From positions 1-64,000 of the forward strand of contig JAEHOE010000078.1 of the NCBI GenBank assembly GCA_016858145.1: a stretch of 64,000 nt of DNA, written 5' to 3'. Origin of the DNA: Edaphochlamys debaryana. Taxonomy: Eukaryota > Chlorophyta > Chlorophyceae > Chlamydomonadales. Below the pieces are notes generated by a model. That model was not told where the DNA came from. It saw only the letters and a list, made by a program, of their open reading frames with translations, and did not search any database. Positions within the stretch are counted from its first letter, which is position 1, and every line of letters begins with the position of its first letter. Shown here in pieces: positions 54,453-64,000 of the stretch. The translations under genes and the position numbers were made by a program.

Positions 54453-55602
54453 CTAAGCGGTAGCTACAGTGTTGAAACACGCTCCAAATCGGCAGTAAAA
54501 GTCAGTTTGTTGCACCACATACATTCCGACTGGGCAAATTACATGATAAGTTGCAGAATAGATGTCTGTATTAGAATTGGCGTGGGCGCGCGAGGCCACC
54601 AAACTGCACGCACCAAACTGCACCACGGATCGCGGACTCCACCTCGCTCGCTCAGGGGGCAGGTGACGGGGGTTAAGAACAGGGGTGCAGGGCAACCGAG
54701 TGCACAAGGGACGGCCTGGGAGCAGGCAAAGTAGCCGAGTAAGACTGCTTCAGGGCCTTGGGCGTGCAGCGTCTTCATACGGATACCGCTGCCTTAACAA
54801 TACGGCATGCGGCGCAGGGGAGCTGCCGGGCAGCCGGGCAGCCGGGGGCCGTGGGCTCGGGTGCGGGTGGGTATGGAGGTCCGGCCCACAGCGGCTGTCA
54901 CAATAGTGGAACAACTTTGGCCCCGGCAGCCCCGCGCTCGACGCTATACGCTGATAACGATGGCTTGTGGAGCATCATGCGAGGGCACCTACACTTTTGC
55001 ACGTCCCCTGCCACGCGGCCTCCAGTTCCCCGCGGCCTCCTGCCCCCCGCGGCCCGCCGCCCACGACCCGCCGGCGACCCACCGGGCATGCAACCCAAAT
55101 CCCAAAGCCCCAGTGGATTCGTGGCAGTCGCGTGCAAGCACGGTCGGCGTAAGGTGACATATGGCTGCGCCCCTTCAGCTGTCTGTTCAGATATATATTA
55201 TTGCCGCAGTTGTTGGTTACACTCGCAGCTGCTCACAACGGGTTCGGGTTGGGCAAACGGCTCCAAGCTTGTGTGTGTGCCATGTATGCTTTGCGCGATG
55301 TCCCTCTGCATGGCCCAAACCGTCGCGCTGCATGCACCGAGATGGGCCGAGGGACGTGCCCTCCTGGACCTGCAGGGGCCTGCCCCAACACCCGCCGCTC
55401 ACCCAAAGACCATGGCGTATACGATCAACTGCGCCCAGCCAAAGTGCACAACCAAAGGTAACAACCCCGCACACCGAACTGCACTATATACCTTGACCCG
55501 ACTCCCCACAATTTTGGAGTCGCATAGCTACCATAAACAGTGATTTGTCTAAATTGCGTTCATATAAACAGGCGCTCCGCAGCAAAAGAACGTCGCTCAG
55601 TG
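54453..55602. other. Intergenic region between divergent GT90 and secreted-protein genes
   Basis: Holds an inverted copy of dispersed repeat family B (about 55000-55345) and a short GGGCAGCCGGGCAGCCGGG repeat (54826-54848). Promoters of both genes should lie here, but no clear TATA box was identified. Confidence 0.5.
55000..55345 (-). repeat. Dispersed repeat family B, inverted copy
   Basis: The reverse complement matches 44935-45240, including GTTTGGGCCATGCAGAGGGA and CATATGTCACCTTACGCCGA. The GTGGGTCGCCGGCGGGTCGT part links it to 20815-20945. Confidence 0.7.
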
Positions 55603-57886
55603 ATGGCGCGCAACATTTTTGCACTCATTGCGCTTGTGGCGATGAGCATGGCTTCCAGTCTATGTCAGGTACGTTGCGTTGCCTGGTTATGCGCGCTGCA
55701 GTCTTGTGTACTTCAGTTGTGAGGATGACGAAGGTGTGGTGTTCCGCGCAGGGAGCTCAAGTCGCGCAGCGACCCGCCACATCACTCGATAATCGACGAC
55801 AGCTGAGGGCGCAAAGCGCGGCCCACACATCGCGCCGAAGGTCCAACCGAGACCGCCTGACGAGCGGCGTGCCCGCCGTCGGCCCGTTGTGCTTGCCCAC
55901 TGCCAACGGGTGCACTCTCAACCCAGGCTTCGTTACATTGCTCCCGGCGCCAGAAACCGCGGCGTCCAGGTGTGTGTGGGGGGGGAACCGGGCAGGAGGG
56001 AGGGGACACAGCAGCTGAACGACGTGTTTAGTGTTAAGACCATCCATCACCTTAACGTGGGGCACGTATCGTGCCTAGGGTGCCTCGGTCACAGCCAAGG
56101 AAGGGTGGCACCGTGTCTCCGTCAGACCGTCACCGTCTCCGTGCTCTCCCCTTGCTAGCGCCTTAGCCTGCATAATATGGCCCTTGGCGTCCCAGTGCGG
56201 GTGCTCGTACTGCCTGGCTTGCTGGCTACCAGGTAGTCTTATCGGGTTCGGGTCCGGGTTCGCGTGGTAGTGCCCACTTTGACCATCCCATCTTGACCTG
56301 CAGACGTCTCGGCTGGAATCTCGCCTCCGACTATCGATGTGGGACGGTCAGCACCGAGGAAAGCTGCTTCACAGTTGGGACATGCATGTGAGTGCTTGAA
56401 CCGGATTGCTTGGTTAGCCGGAGGTACATGTTCCATACAAGGCTCTTATGCCTTCTAAAGGGGTGCCCTACTGCAGGTGGCTTGACGGCAAGGGATGCGT
56501 GCTGAGGAGGGGAGTCGACCATCAGGTGCGGAGCTCTCATGTTTCTGAAGGCACCAGGCTACGGATCGGCCAGCACTACTGCCGTGCTGGCCCCTCCACC
56601 CAAGCCTTTTCTTATTGATTCCGCCCCCCATCGAATACCTTTCCTGCATGCACTACCCATACACAGCCGAGCGACTCAAGCCCTCTTCCCTGCCCCGGCT
56701 CCCTGGCCGATCGGGAGGCCGGCTGCGAAGCAAGCGCCGCTTCCCACAGCGGCTGCCCAACGCACTTGGGTTGCAATTGGCGTACTTGGGAGCACATTGA
56801 GGATGCCAGCGTCATAGAAGACGGCGGGCCAGATTTTGACCTCGCATCCTTTGTCGAAGTGGTTTTACGGCAGGAGCTGATTGGGAGCTGGAGGAAAGGC
56901 GAGTGGGGGCAGGCCTGCGTGGGTTTACACATGCTGAGCTCTGCCTGGCTGGCGGGGTCTGGCGGCTTGCCTTTAGGCGCCATACAAAGCTAAATCAGGG
57001 GAAGAGGCTGGAGAGCGCTGCTGGACGTGCCGCCGTACTGGCCATCAAGCGGTTACGCCACCACACAAATGCACAACTCCATTTACCACATCCTAGCTAA
57101 TGCCCTCCCTCCCTGTCAACCCAGGCTCGCTCGCCGAGGGCCTCTGCACCTCTGGGGCTCTATGGGAGGCGGACTTTGCCGCGCTGGCCGCCCGAACGGC
57201 GTCTCTCCTGGTGGGTGGGTGGGCGGGGATGAAAATGGCGCATGAGCGAGCGGGTGGCCGCGCGTGTGGGCAGGTGGGTTGGCAGCAAGGCGCGTGGCCC
57301 ACGTGGCGTGGGGGTAGAGGTACGACGGCCTGAAAGTGAAATGTTCGCCTTTTGCGACCTCACCCACCGGCGCAGGAGGCCTCCGGTCCTGCCTTTGCCG
57401 GGGTGCCCAGACAAGCCAAGGCGCTAGCCCATGGTGACCTGTACGGCACTTGTACGACAGCCTTGATGGCTGCCACCTCAAGCTCCGTTGCGGCGCCAGC
57501 CTACGACTTGTGAGCAATGCTGCGGCTGTGCTGACGCTCTCGCCCGCTTGAACTTACAAACCAACCCAACGTCACAGCATGCCCTGTCGCCCCTACCTGA
57601 CCAGGTTCTACCTGAAGTACGCGAAGGCTTTGGACACGTGTCGCAAGGTGGGTGGTGCGTGGTGCGTGTCGGCAAGTGCTACCACTCCTCCCATCCTTAC
57701 GAGCCCGCTTCACGCACGCTCGTCCCTGCGCCCCTCTAGGCAAGCCTGGACACGTGTGAGGTCGCCGGTGGGACCATCCGGGTCGACGCGGCCCGACTGG
57801 ACGCCCTGCTCCGTGATCAGCCAGCACCAGCGGCAAGGTCCTCCGCCGCCCAAGCCGTGGCAGTGGAGGACGTGGCAGTCGCATGA
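55603..57886 (+). CDS. Secreted cysteine-containing protein of unknown function
   Basis: A model of 361 residues in nine exons: 55603-55668, 55752-55969, 56304-56387, 56477-56525, 56667-56898, 57125-57210, 57376-57509, 57578-57647 and 57740-57886. All junctions keep phase. The first exon is a signal peptide (IFALIALVAMSMASSLCQ). A basic linker follows, then short cysteine/tryptophan blocks: LGWNLASDYRCGTVS, ESCFTVGTCMWLDGKGC and SGCPTHLGCNWRTWE. The later part is helical in character (DFDLASFVEVVLRQELIG, WEADFAALAARTASLL, FYLKYAKALDTCRK) and ends DTCEVAGGTIRVDAARLDALL plus a Ser/Ala tail. The intron at 56899 uses a GC donor, or another exon lies within 56995-57120. Family not recognised; extracellular location is inferred from the signal peptide. 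Confidence 0.75.
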
Positions 57887-58143
57887 CCTCATGTGTGACC
57901 ATGGCAGTCGGGAGAACCGACAGAAGCAGGCGATAAGGGCAGACTACTAGACCGCCTAGATCATGTGCCCTTTGCGCAGGGGGGAGGCGGGTAGGAACGA
58001 AACCCCCGGACCTACTACCTACCCTGCCATACGGCACACTGCACTGCCGTACACAGCCTAAATGTCAGCCATTTGGTACGGATACAACGGCTACGGACTG
58101 CTTGTCGTGCTCCCTATCTATCGTGTCTAGAGCGAAGTTGGCG

Positions 58144-58148
58144 TGTAA
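58144..58148 (+). terminator. TGTAA polyadenylation signal
   Basis: First TGTAA found downstream of the stop codon at 57886, about 258 bases away, consistent with a volvocine 3' UTR. Confidence 0.45.
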
Positions 58149-58154
58149 ACATTG

Positions 58155-58560
58155 ACTATCCATGGACGCCGACCCAACCACCGACGACCGATGGGACCTC
58201 ACTAGCAGTCAAGGGCACATTCTCGTATGAACATGTATGCAGCAGAGGCTTGTGCATCGCTTGGCAGCGATTGGCGGTGCGGGGGGTGGTTCTTGTGCGC
58301 CAGGGTAGCGGCATACCGACATGGCTGGCCCCAATCAACTGACTGTCTGGGTCCGCTGCTACGCTGCTACCGGCGGTACACTGCATTCATAGAGGCAATG
58401 GATGCTGAAGAAGGCCTTCGGAAGGGTCAGGACGGCGGCCTCCTGACGAAACCCACGGACACACACACCTTGACGAAACCCCAGGGCCCCCCCCCCCCAC
58501 GCCCCACCTACTACCTACTGCAAGCTTTGGGGGCCCAGAACTTTGCAATCAACCCCTTTG
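58155..58560. repeat. Dispersed repeat family A, diverged copy
   Basis: Contains a CATGGACGCCGACCCA segment and CCGACGACCGATGGGACC, then ACGAAACCCACGGACACA and a C-tract before GGGGGCCCAGAACTTTGCA. These are arranged much as at 16050-16450 and 50590-51010, but with lower similarity. Confidence 0.5.
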
Positions 58561-58949
58561 TGGCATGGGGTTGGCTCGCCCCTTCAGGGGCAAGACAGGG
58601 CTCTTGGGGTTAAAGGCACCCCCCGACCCTTAGTTTAATTCGCCCCGAAGCGAGATGAACGGAGCAAATGGGACGAGATGGGGGAGCGAAAATAGAGTTC
58701 TCCATTGCATTAATAGGCGCTGGACGGCGGCGCAGGCGTGCCGCTGGGGGTAGTGCAAGAGCCAAGCTTTTCCCCAAGTATGATCGCGTTATCCTCTTTG
58801 GCTGTGAGGGAGTTTGCCTGGATGGCCGCATGCATGTCCGCCGTCGCGACCATACTTTGCGAACGGCGCCGACGACGCTAGACCAGCATATCAGGCCCAA
58901 TGTCAAGACAGCGAAGCGTCCTGACATGACCGCTTAACGTCGAGGAAGG
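58561..58949. other. Unassigned stretch
   Basis: An open frame at 58668-58937 (plus strand) includes KYDRVILFGCEGVCLDGRM but no recognisable family, so no gene is called. Confidence 0.35.
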
Positions 58950-59037
58950 CCTCCACAGGCCACTTGGGGAGCCCGCCCGCTCCACTGCACCGGGCCCGCT
59001 CCACTGCACCGGGCCCGCTCCACTGCACCGGGCTCCA
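58950..59037. repeat. Left edge of the 1,823-bp array with a 19-bp triplication
   Basis: CCTCCACAGGCCACTTGGGG and the following 26 bases are identical to the last bases of the 1,823-bp unit. After them CCGCTCCACTGCACCGGGC occurs three times instead of once. LINE copy 4 begins right after. Confidence 0.8.
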
Positions 59038-59715
59038 CTGCACAGGCTTTAGCAGTAGCACGAGGCGAGTTTGAGGGCCGTTTGCAGTGTTTTGCGGAGG
59101 TTGGGCTCACGCACAGGGGCTGGGATGAGGTCCCAACCGACCACCCTTTCCTAGCGGCCAGGGCGGACGGATCAGTGCAGTATGCAGGCCCGGACGCCCC
59201 TTGATGGAGGCGGGGCACACCCTGCGGCGCATAACAAACGGGAGGGAGCCGCAGGGGGGGGGGGGTTCGCCCGGCGGCGCATAACAAACGGGAGGGAGCC
59301 GCAGGGCAGGGGCGGGGACCGGGTGAGCTACACGTGGCGTTTGATGGGATGTGCACCTTGCGGAAAGGGGACATAGTCCTCTGCGGCGCATAACAAACGG
59401 GAGGGAGCCGCAGAGTGGGAGTGAATGTGGGGTCGGGAGAGCCAGGATCGAGAGGTGTACGGCCAACAGTGTGAGCACATGATGAACGGTGAACGGTTAC
59501 TGGTAGGAGGCGCGGCCGAGGAGGGGCCATCGATACAAGCTGAGCATGGTCATTGCGTGCCAAGGACTAAGGTGGGACCTGAGTGTGGTCAGTGCAAGTT
59601 ATGACAGGGACTTGCGTTCTGGCTTGCAGGGGGCAAGCCCGTGAGGTGGGTCGCTTGGCCCCAGCGTTCAGCGCTGTGACCCCAGGGGGGTCCTTCATTG
59701 TAAACACCGAGGACT
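59038..59715 (+). mobile_element. LINE copy 4, strongly 5'-truncated (678 bp)
   Basis: Matches copy 1 from about position 5871 to the 3' end, with the three hairpins, TGTAA and GAGGACT terminus. It is inserted between the end and the start sequence of the neighbouring 1,823-bp unit. CTGCA occurs at both edges and may be a short target duplication or microhomology. Confidence 0.92.
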
Positions 59716-60469
59716 GCATGCAGCAAGGCACTGGGCCGACGCCGCAACGCCCAGCGACCCGTGTGGCTGGGCGCAGGGACGGAGGCACTGCCCTGGACCC
59801 CGGCTGGAGCCCGGACTCCGGAGGTACGAGCCTCCTCACGTGGTTGAGCGATACACCGCCACCGCGTGTGCCCCCGCCCAGGCCACAGCGGTCTGCAGGG
59901 AGATGCCGCCCGCCGCTGCACTCAGGGCCCTTCGCAGCTGCATGTGCCCCTGCCTCTCGAGGCGGAGCCACTTGAGGCAGCACTCGCACACGCAAGCGTC
60001 CAGCCGCTACAAGCAGCCCGGAAAGCGCAGGGCACAAGGCGTGGGGGCGTCTGGGGCAGGACCGTGTCGTGCGTGTCGTGGGGACCCGCCGCGACCTCAG
60101 CAGACCAGCCAAGCGCGGCAGCTGGCCAGGCTTTGATGCAGCCCTCAGTACCGGTATACCTTGACCGACCCTCCGCTCTGCTGCTAGCCGCAGCCCGCGC
60201 GGTACTCGCGCTGCGGAAAGCGCCATTCAAAGCAGCATGGCGAGCGCGAGCGCAAATGTGGAGACGCCAGGTGGTAGCCAGTACACCAGTCTATCATAGA
60301 CAGTAGCCAACAAAGGCGGCGCGAGTGTGTGTGTGTGATGGCGCGAAGGCTGCCTTCCGCTTGCTGTGAGCAATCCGAGCGAGCGCTCCGCTTCAGGTCT
60401 GCTGCTATGCAGCTGGGTGTACGCCAGCTTGACGCGAGCACGGGGTAAGAGGACAGGGGTGAAGGCGCG

Positions 60470-60832
60470 ATGGCGCGCAGTTTGGCGAGTCGCAAAGCTG
60501 TGACAGTGCGAAGCGCCAAACAGGTAAGCAGGATTTTGGGGTATATGAAAAAAGGGGTCGGACACCTGCGCGGATGAAAGCCCCCGACTCGGCCCTCCCC
60601 CGTTGCCGTGCAGACGTGCCTGGACGTGCGCACAGCTCGCACAACGCCACCCGGCTCCTCCTGCCCCGCTCAGCGCCCCGCAGGGCTACCGCCCTTCACC
60701 TCCTTGCCCGACCCGCAGCGCAGCGCCACTCAATGCCGCGCACCTGCACTCCGCAGGCACACGTGGGAAGAGCTGGTCGCCAACGACCAGGCCCGGAACC
60801 GCGAGGACCCCCGTCGCTTGAGGGGGGCTTGA
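60470..60832 (+). CDS. Hypothetical 90-residue spliced ORF in the 1,823-bp unit (unit 1)
   Basis: An ATG at 60470 opens 18 codons (MARSLASRKAVTVRSAKQ) that end at a good donor, CAG|GTAAGC. The acceptor CGTGCAG before 60614 keeps phase. Exon 2 (60614-60832) reads 72 further codons ending RRHTWEELVANDQARNREDP plus a short basic tail and TGA. The family was not recognised, and the middle is Pro/Arg-rich low-complexity sequence. The intron would be 90 bases. It could be a remnant of a larger gene or chance. Confidence 0.35.
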
Positions 60833-62292
60833 GGGTTGGGGCTGCGACTCGACTCCCAATCCCCCCATGCAAGTCACCAGATACACCAGCGTCTCTGCCA
60901 CTGCTGAGGCAGCAGAGAGCTGCACGCAGCAGGGCCTACAGCCACCACGCCTCTGCCGCTCTGCTCACCCCGGAGCGGGCTGACGGGCCGCCACAGGACC
61001 CGCAAGGCACTCGCCATTCTACAGCGTCGCTCTCCTAGGCGGCCCTTGCCATCCATGCGTGCAGCACGACTGGCGGTCCAGCGGGACAGCGGCGTCCACA
61101 GACGCCGTGAGAGTGAGCAGGCAGGTTCCACGCAGCAACCCGACACCAACGCGCTTAGGCCCTGCATGACGGGTCGCCGGACTGCCTGCGGATGAGCTCA
61201 CGCTCTGGGGCTTGGCAGCGTGCACCTGGCGGCAGCAACGCCAGTGCCCTCCGCAACAACCATCCCGTGTTGGCACACCTCCACAGCATGCCGTGACGCC
61301 AAGGACCCCGCCCCCACACAAGCCGCCCAGGATCACCGCATTGCTGGGCTGCCGCCCGTGGTCTCCAGAGCCCCACCCAGGGGCTGAGCATCATCAGCAG
61401 CTGGCCCGCCCTTGACACAGGCGCTCCACACGCCCGGCACCAGCCACGCCTGGAGGCGCCGTCAAGGCCAGATGGCCAAGCAGCCTCTGCGCCTCCACAG
61501 GCCACTTGGGGAGCCCGCCCGCTCCACTGCACCGGGCTGCATGCAGCAAGGCACTGGGCCGACGCCGCAACGCCCAGCGACCCGTGTGGCTGGGCGCAGG
61601 GAGGGAGACACTGCCCTGGACCCCGGCTGGAGCCCGGACTCCGGAGGTACGAGCCTCCTCACGTGGTTGAGCGATACACCGCCACCGCGTGTGCCCCCGC
61701 CCAGGCCACAGCGGTCTGCAGGGAGATGCCGCCCGCCGCTGCACTCAGGGCCCTTCGCAGCTGCATGTGCCCCTGCCTCTCGAGGCGGAGCCACTTGAGG
61801 CAGCACTCGCACACGCAAGCGTCCAGCCGCTACAAGCAGCCCGGAAAGCGCAGGGCACAAGGCGTGGGGGCGTCTGGGGCAGGACCGTGTCGTGCGTGTC
61901 GTGGGGACCCGCCGCGACCTCAGCAGACCAGCCAAGCGCGGCAGCTGGCCAGGCTTTGATGCAGCCCTCAGTACCGGTATACCTTGACCGACCCTCCGCT
62001 CTGCTGCTAGCCGCAGCCCGCGCGGTACTCGCGCTGCGGAAAGCGCCATTCAAAGCAGCATGGCGAGCGCGAGCGCAAATGTGGAGACGCCAGGTGGTAG
62101 CCAGTACACCAGTCTATCATAGACAGTAGCCAACAAAGGCGGCGCGAGTGTGTGTGTGTGATGGCGCGAAGGCTGCCTTCCGCTTGCTGTGAGCAATCCG
62201 AGCGAGCGCTCCGCTTCAGGTCTGCTGCTATGCAGCTGGGTGTACGCCAGCTTGACGCGAGCACGGGGTAAGAGGACAGGGGTGAAGGCGCG

Positions 62293-62655
62293 ATGGCGCG
62301 CAGTTTGGCGAGTCGCAAAGCTGTGACAGTGCGAAGCGCCAAACAGGTAAGCAGGATTTTGGGGTATATGAAAAAAGGGGTCGGACACCTGCGCGGATGA
62401 AAGCCCCCGACTCGGCCCTCCCCCGTTGCCGTGCAGACGTGCCTGGACGTGCGCACAGCTCGCACAACGCCACCCGGCTCCTCCTGCCCCGCTCAGCGCC
62501 CCGCAGGGCTACCGCCCTTCCCCTCCTTGCCCGACCCGCAGCGCAGCGCCACTCAATGCCGCGCACCTGCACTCCGCAGGCACACGTGGGAAGAGCTGGT
62601 CGCCAACGACCAGGCCCGGAACCGCGAGGACCCCCGTCGCTTGAGGGGGGCTTGA
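62293..62655 (+). CDS. Hypothetical 90-residue spliced ORF in the 1,823-bp unit (unit 2)
   Basis: Same structure as at 60470-60832, displaced by 1,823 bases: ATG 62293, donor after 62346, acceptor before 62437, stop at 62655. One base difference (A to C near 62521) changes one residue (Thr to Pro) and does not interrupt the frame. Confidence 0.35.
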
Positions 62656-64000
62656 GGGTTGGGGCTGCGACTCGACTCCCAATCCCCCCATGCAAGTCAC
62701 CAGATACACCAGCGTCTCTGCCACTGCTGAGGCAGCAGAGAGCTGCACGCAGCAGGGCCTACAGCCACCACGCCTCTGCCGCTCTGCTCACCCCGGAGCG
62801 GGCTGACGGGCCGCCACAGGACCCGCAAGGCACTCGCCATTCTACAGCGTCGCTCTCCTAGGCGGCCCTTGCCATCCATGCGTGCAGCACGACTGGCGGT
62901 CCAGCGGGACAGCGGCGTCCACAGACGCCGTGAGAGTGAGCAGGCAGGTTCCACGCAGCAACCCGACACCAACGCGCTTAGGCCCTGCATGACGGGTCGC
63001 CGGACTGCCTGCGGATGAGCTCACGCTCTGGGGCTTGGCAGCGTGCACCTGGCGGCAGCAACGCCAGTGCCCTCCGCAACAACCATCCCGTGTTGGCACA
63101 CCTCCACAGCATGCCGTGACGCCAAGGACCCCGCCCCCACACAAGCCGCCCAGGATCACCGCATTGCTGGGCTGCCGCCCGTGGTCTCCAGAGCCCCACC
63201 CAGGGGCTGAGCATCATCAGCAGCTGGCCCGCCCTTGACACAGGCGCTCCACACGCCCGGCACCAGCCACGCCTGGAGGCGCCGTCAAGGCCAGATGGCC
63301 AAGCAGCCTCTGCGCCTCCACAGGCCACTTGGGGAGCCCGCCCGCTCCACTGCACCGGGCTGCATGCAGCAAGGCACTGGGCCGACGCCGCAACGCCCAG
63401 CGACCCGTGTGGCTGGGCGCAGGGAGGGAGACACTGCCCTGGACCCCGGCTGGAGCCCGGACTCCGGAGGTACGAGCCTCCTCACGTGGTTGAGCGATAC
63501 ACCGCCACCGCGTGTGCCCCCGCCCAGGCCACAGCGGTCTGCAGGGAGATGCCGCCCGCCGCTGCACTCAGGGCCCTTCGCAGCTGCATGTGCCCCTGCC
63601 TCTCGAGGCGGAGCCACTTGAGGCAGCACTCGCACACGCAAGCGTCCAGCCGCTACAAGCAGCCCGGAAAGCGCAGGGCACAAGGCGTGGGGGCGTCTGG
63701 GGCAGGACCGTGTCGTGCGTGTCGTGGGGACCCGCCGCGACCTCAGCAGACCAGCCAAGCGCGGCAGCTGGCCAGGCTTTGATGCAGCCCTCAGTACCGG
63801 TATACCTTGACCGACCCTCCGCTCTGCTGCTAGCCGCAGCCCGCGCGGTACTCGCGCTGCGGAAAGCGCCATTCAAAGCAGCATGGCGAGCGCGAGCGCA
63901 AATGTGGAGACGCCAGGTGGTAGCCAGTACACCAGTCTATCATAGACAGTAGCCAACAAAGGCGGCGCGAGTGTGTGTGTGTGATGGCGCGAAGGCTGCC

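Larger units (their letters stand above)
59716..64000. repeat. Tandem array of 1,823-bp units
   Basis: Units start at 59716, 61539 and 63362, each at GCATGCAGCAAGGCACTGGG, giving exactly 1,823 bases per unit. The third is cut by the window edge. Units 1 and 2 differ at only about three positions by eye (two near 59784-59789 and one near 60690). Unit 3 appears identical to unit 2 over its 639 visible bases. A GTGTGTGTGTG tract lies inside each unit. The array may be longer than the window shows. Confidence 0.97.

Noticed and set aside
59866..60306. 146-codon plus-strand frame in the 1,823-bp unit, resembling a retroelement C-terminus
   Set aside because: It begins at a non-ATG codon, has no reverse transcriptase motif, and the minus strand has an equally long frame.

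Overview
The window looks like nuclear DNA of a volvocine or Chlamydomonas-like green alga. The grounds are high GC content with long G and C tracts, many small GT-AG introns with a few GC-AG ones, TGTAA polyadenylation-type signals, and secretory-pathway glycosyltransferase genes with split, algal-style exons. No bacterial operons, rRNA genes, tRNA genes or CRISPR arrays were found. The assignment is inference from sequence style and gene families; no database search was possible.

Layout. 1-80 is a pentanucleotide microsatellite. About 88-6550 is a near full-length LINE (non-LTR retrotransposon, L1-like, apurinic-type endonuclease plus reverse transcriptase) broken by frameshifts. It sits directly before the last exon (6570-6713) of a gene that lies off the left edge. 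8046-8358 is a 34-bp minisatellite and 8453-14118 a 5.7-kb satellite of about 121-bp monomers with higher-order structure. 16958-20547 holds two head-to-head GT77-like nucleotide-sugar transferase genes. 22136-24042 carries LINE 3' ends. 24311-30386 is bounded by inverted repeat arms and contains tandem repeats and two covarying hairpins. 31129-34690 is an old LINE fragment interrupted by three insertions, two of which have target-site duplications. 34692-37238 has remnants of host genes and another LINE 3' end. 39727-46424 is a 14-exon exostosin-like (GT47) gene with EGF-like cysteine segments. 48031-50544 is a 5'-truncated LINE. 51906-54452 is a 10-exon GT90 (CAP10-like) gene on the minus strand. 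55603-57886 is a secreted cysteine-containing protein of unknown function. 59038-59715 is a short LINE 3' end at the edge of a tandem array of nearly identical 1,823-bp units (59716 to the right edge).

Four of the five well-supported host genes are predicted type II membrane or signal-bearing glycosyltransferases (GT77 twice, GT47, GT90) and the fifth encodes a secreted protein. This fits a secretory or cell-wall glycoprotein role, though the sequence does not show that they act in one pathway. The exon models for GT47, GT77-A, GT90 and the secreted protein were checked by hand for reading phase across every junction, and all junctions keep frame. Exact ends of repeats are approximate unless a target-site duplication fixes them.
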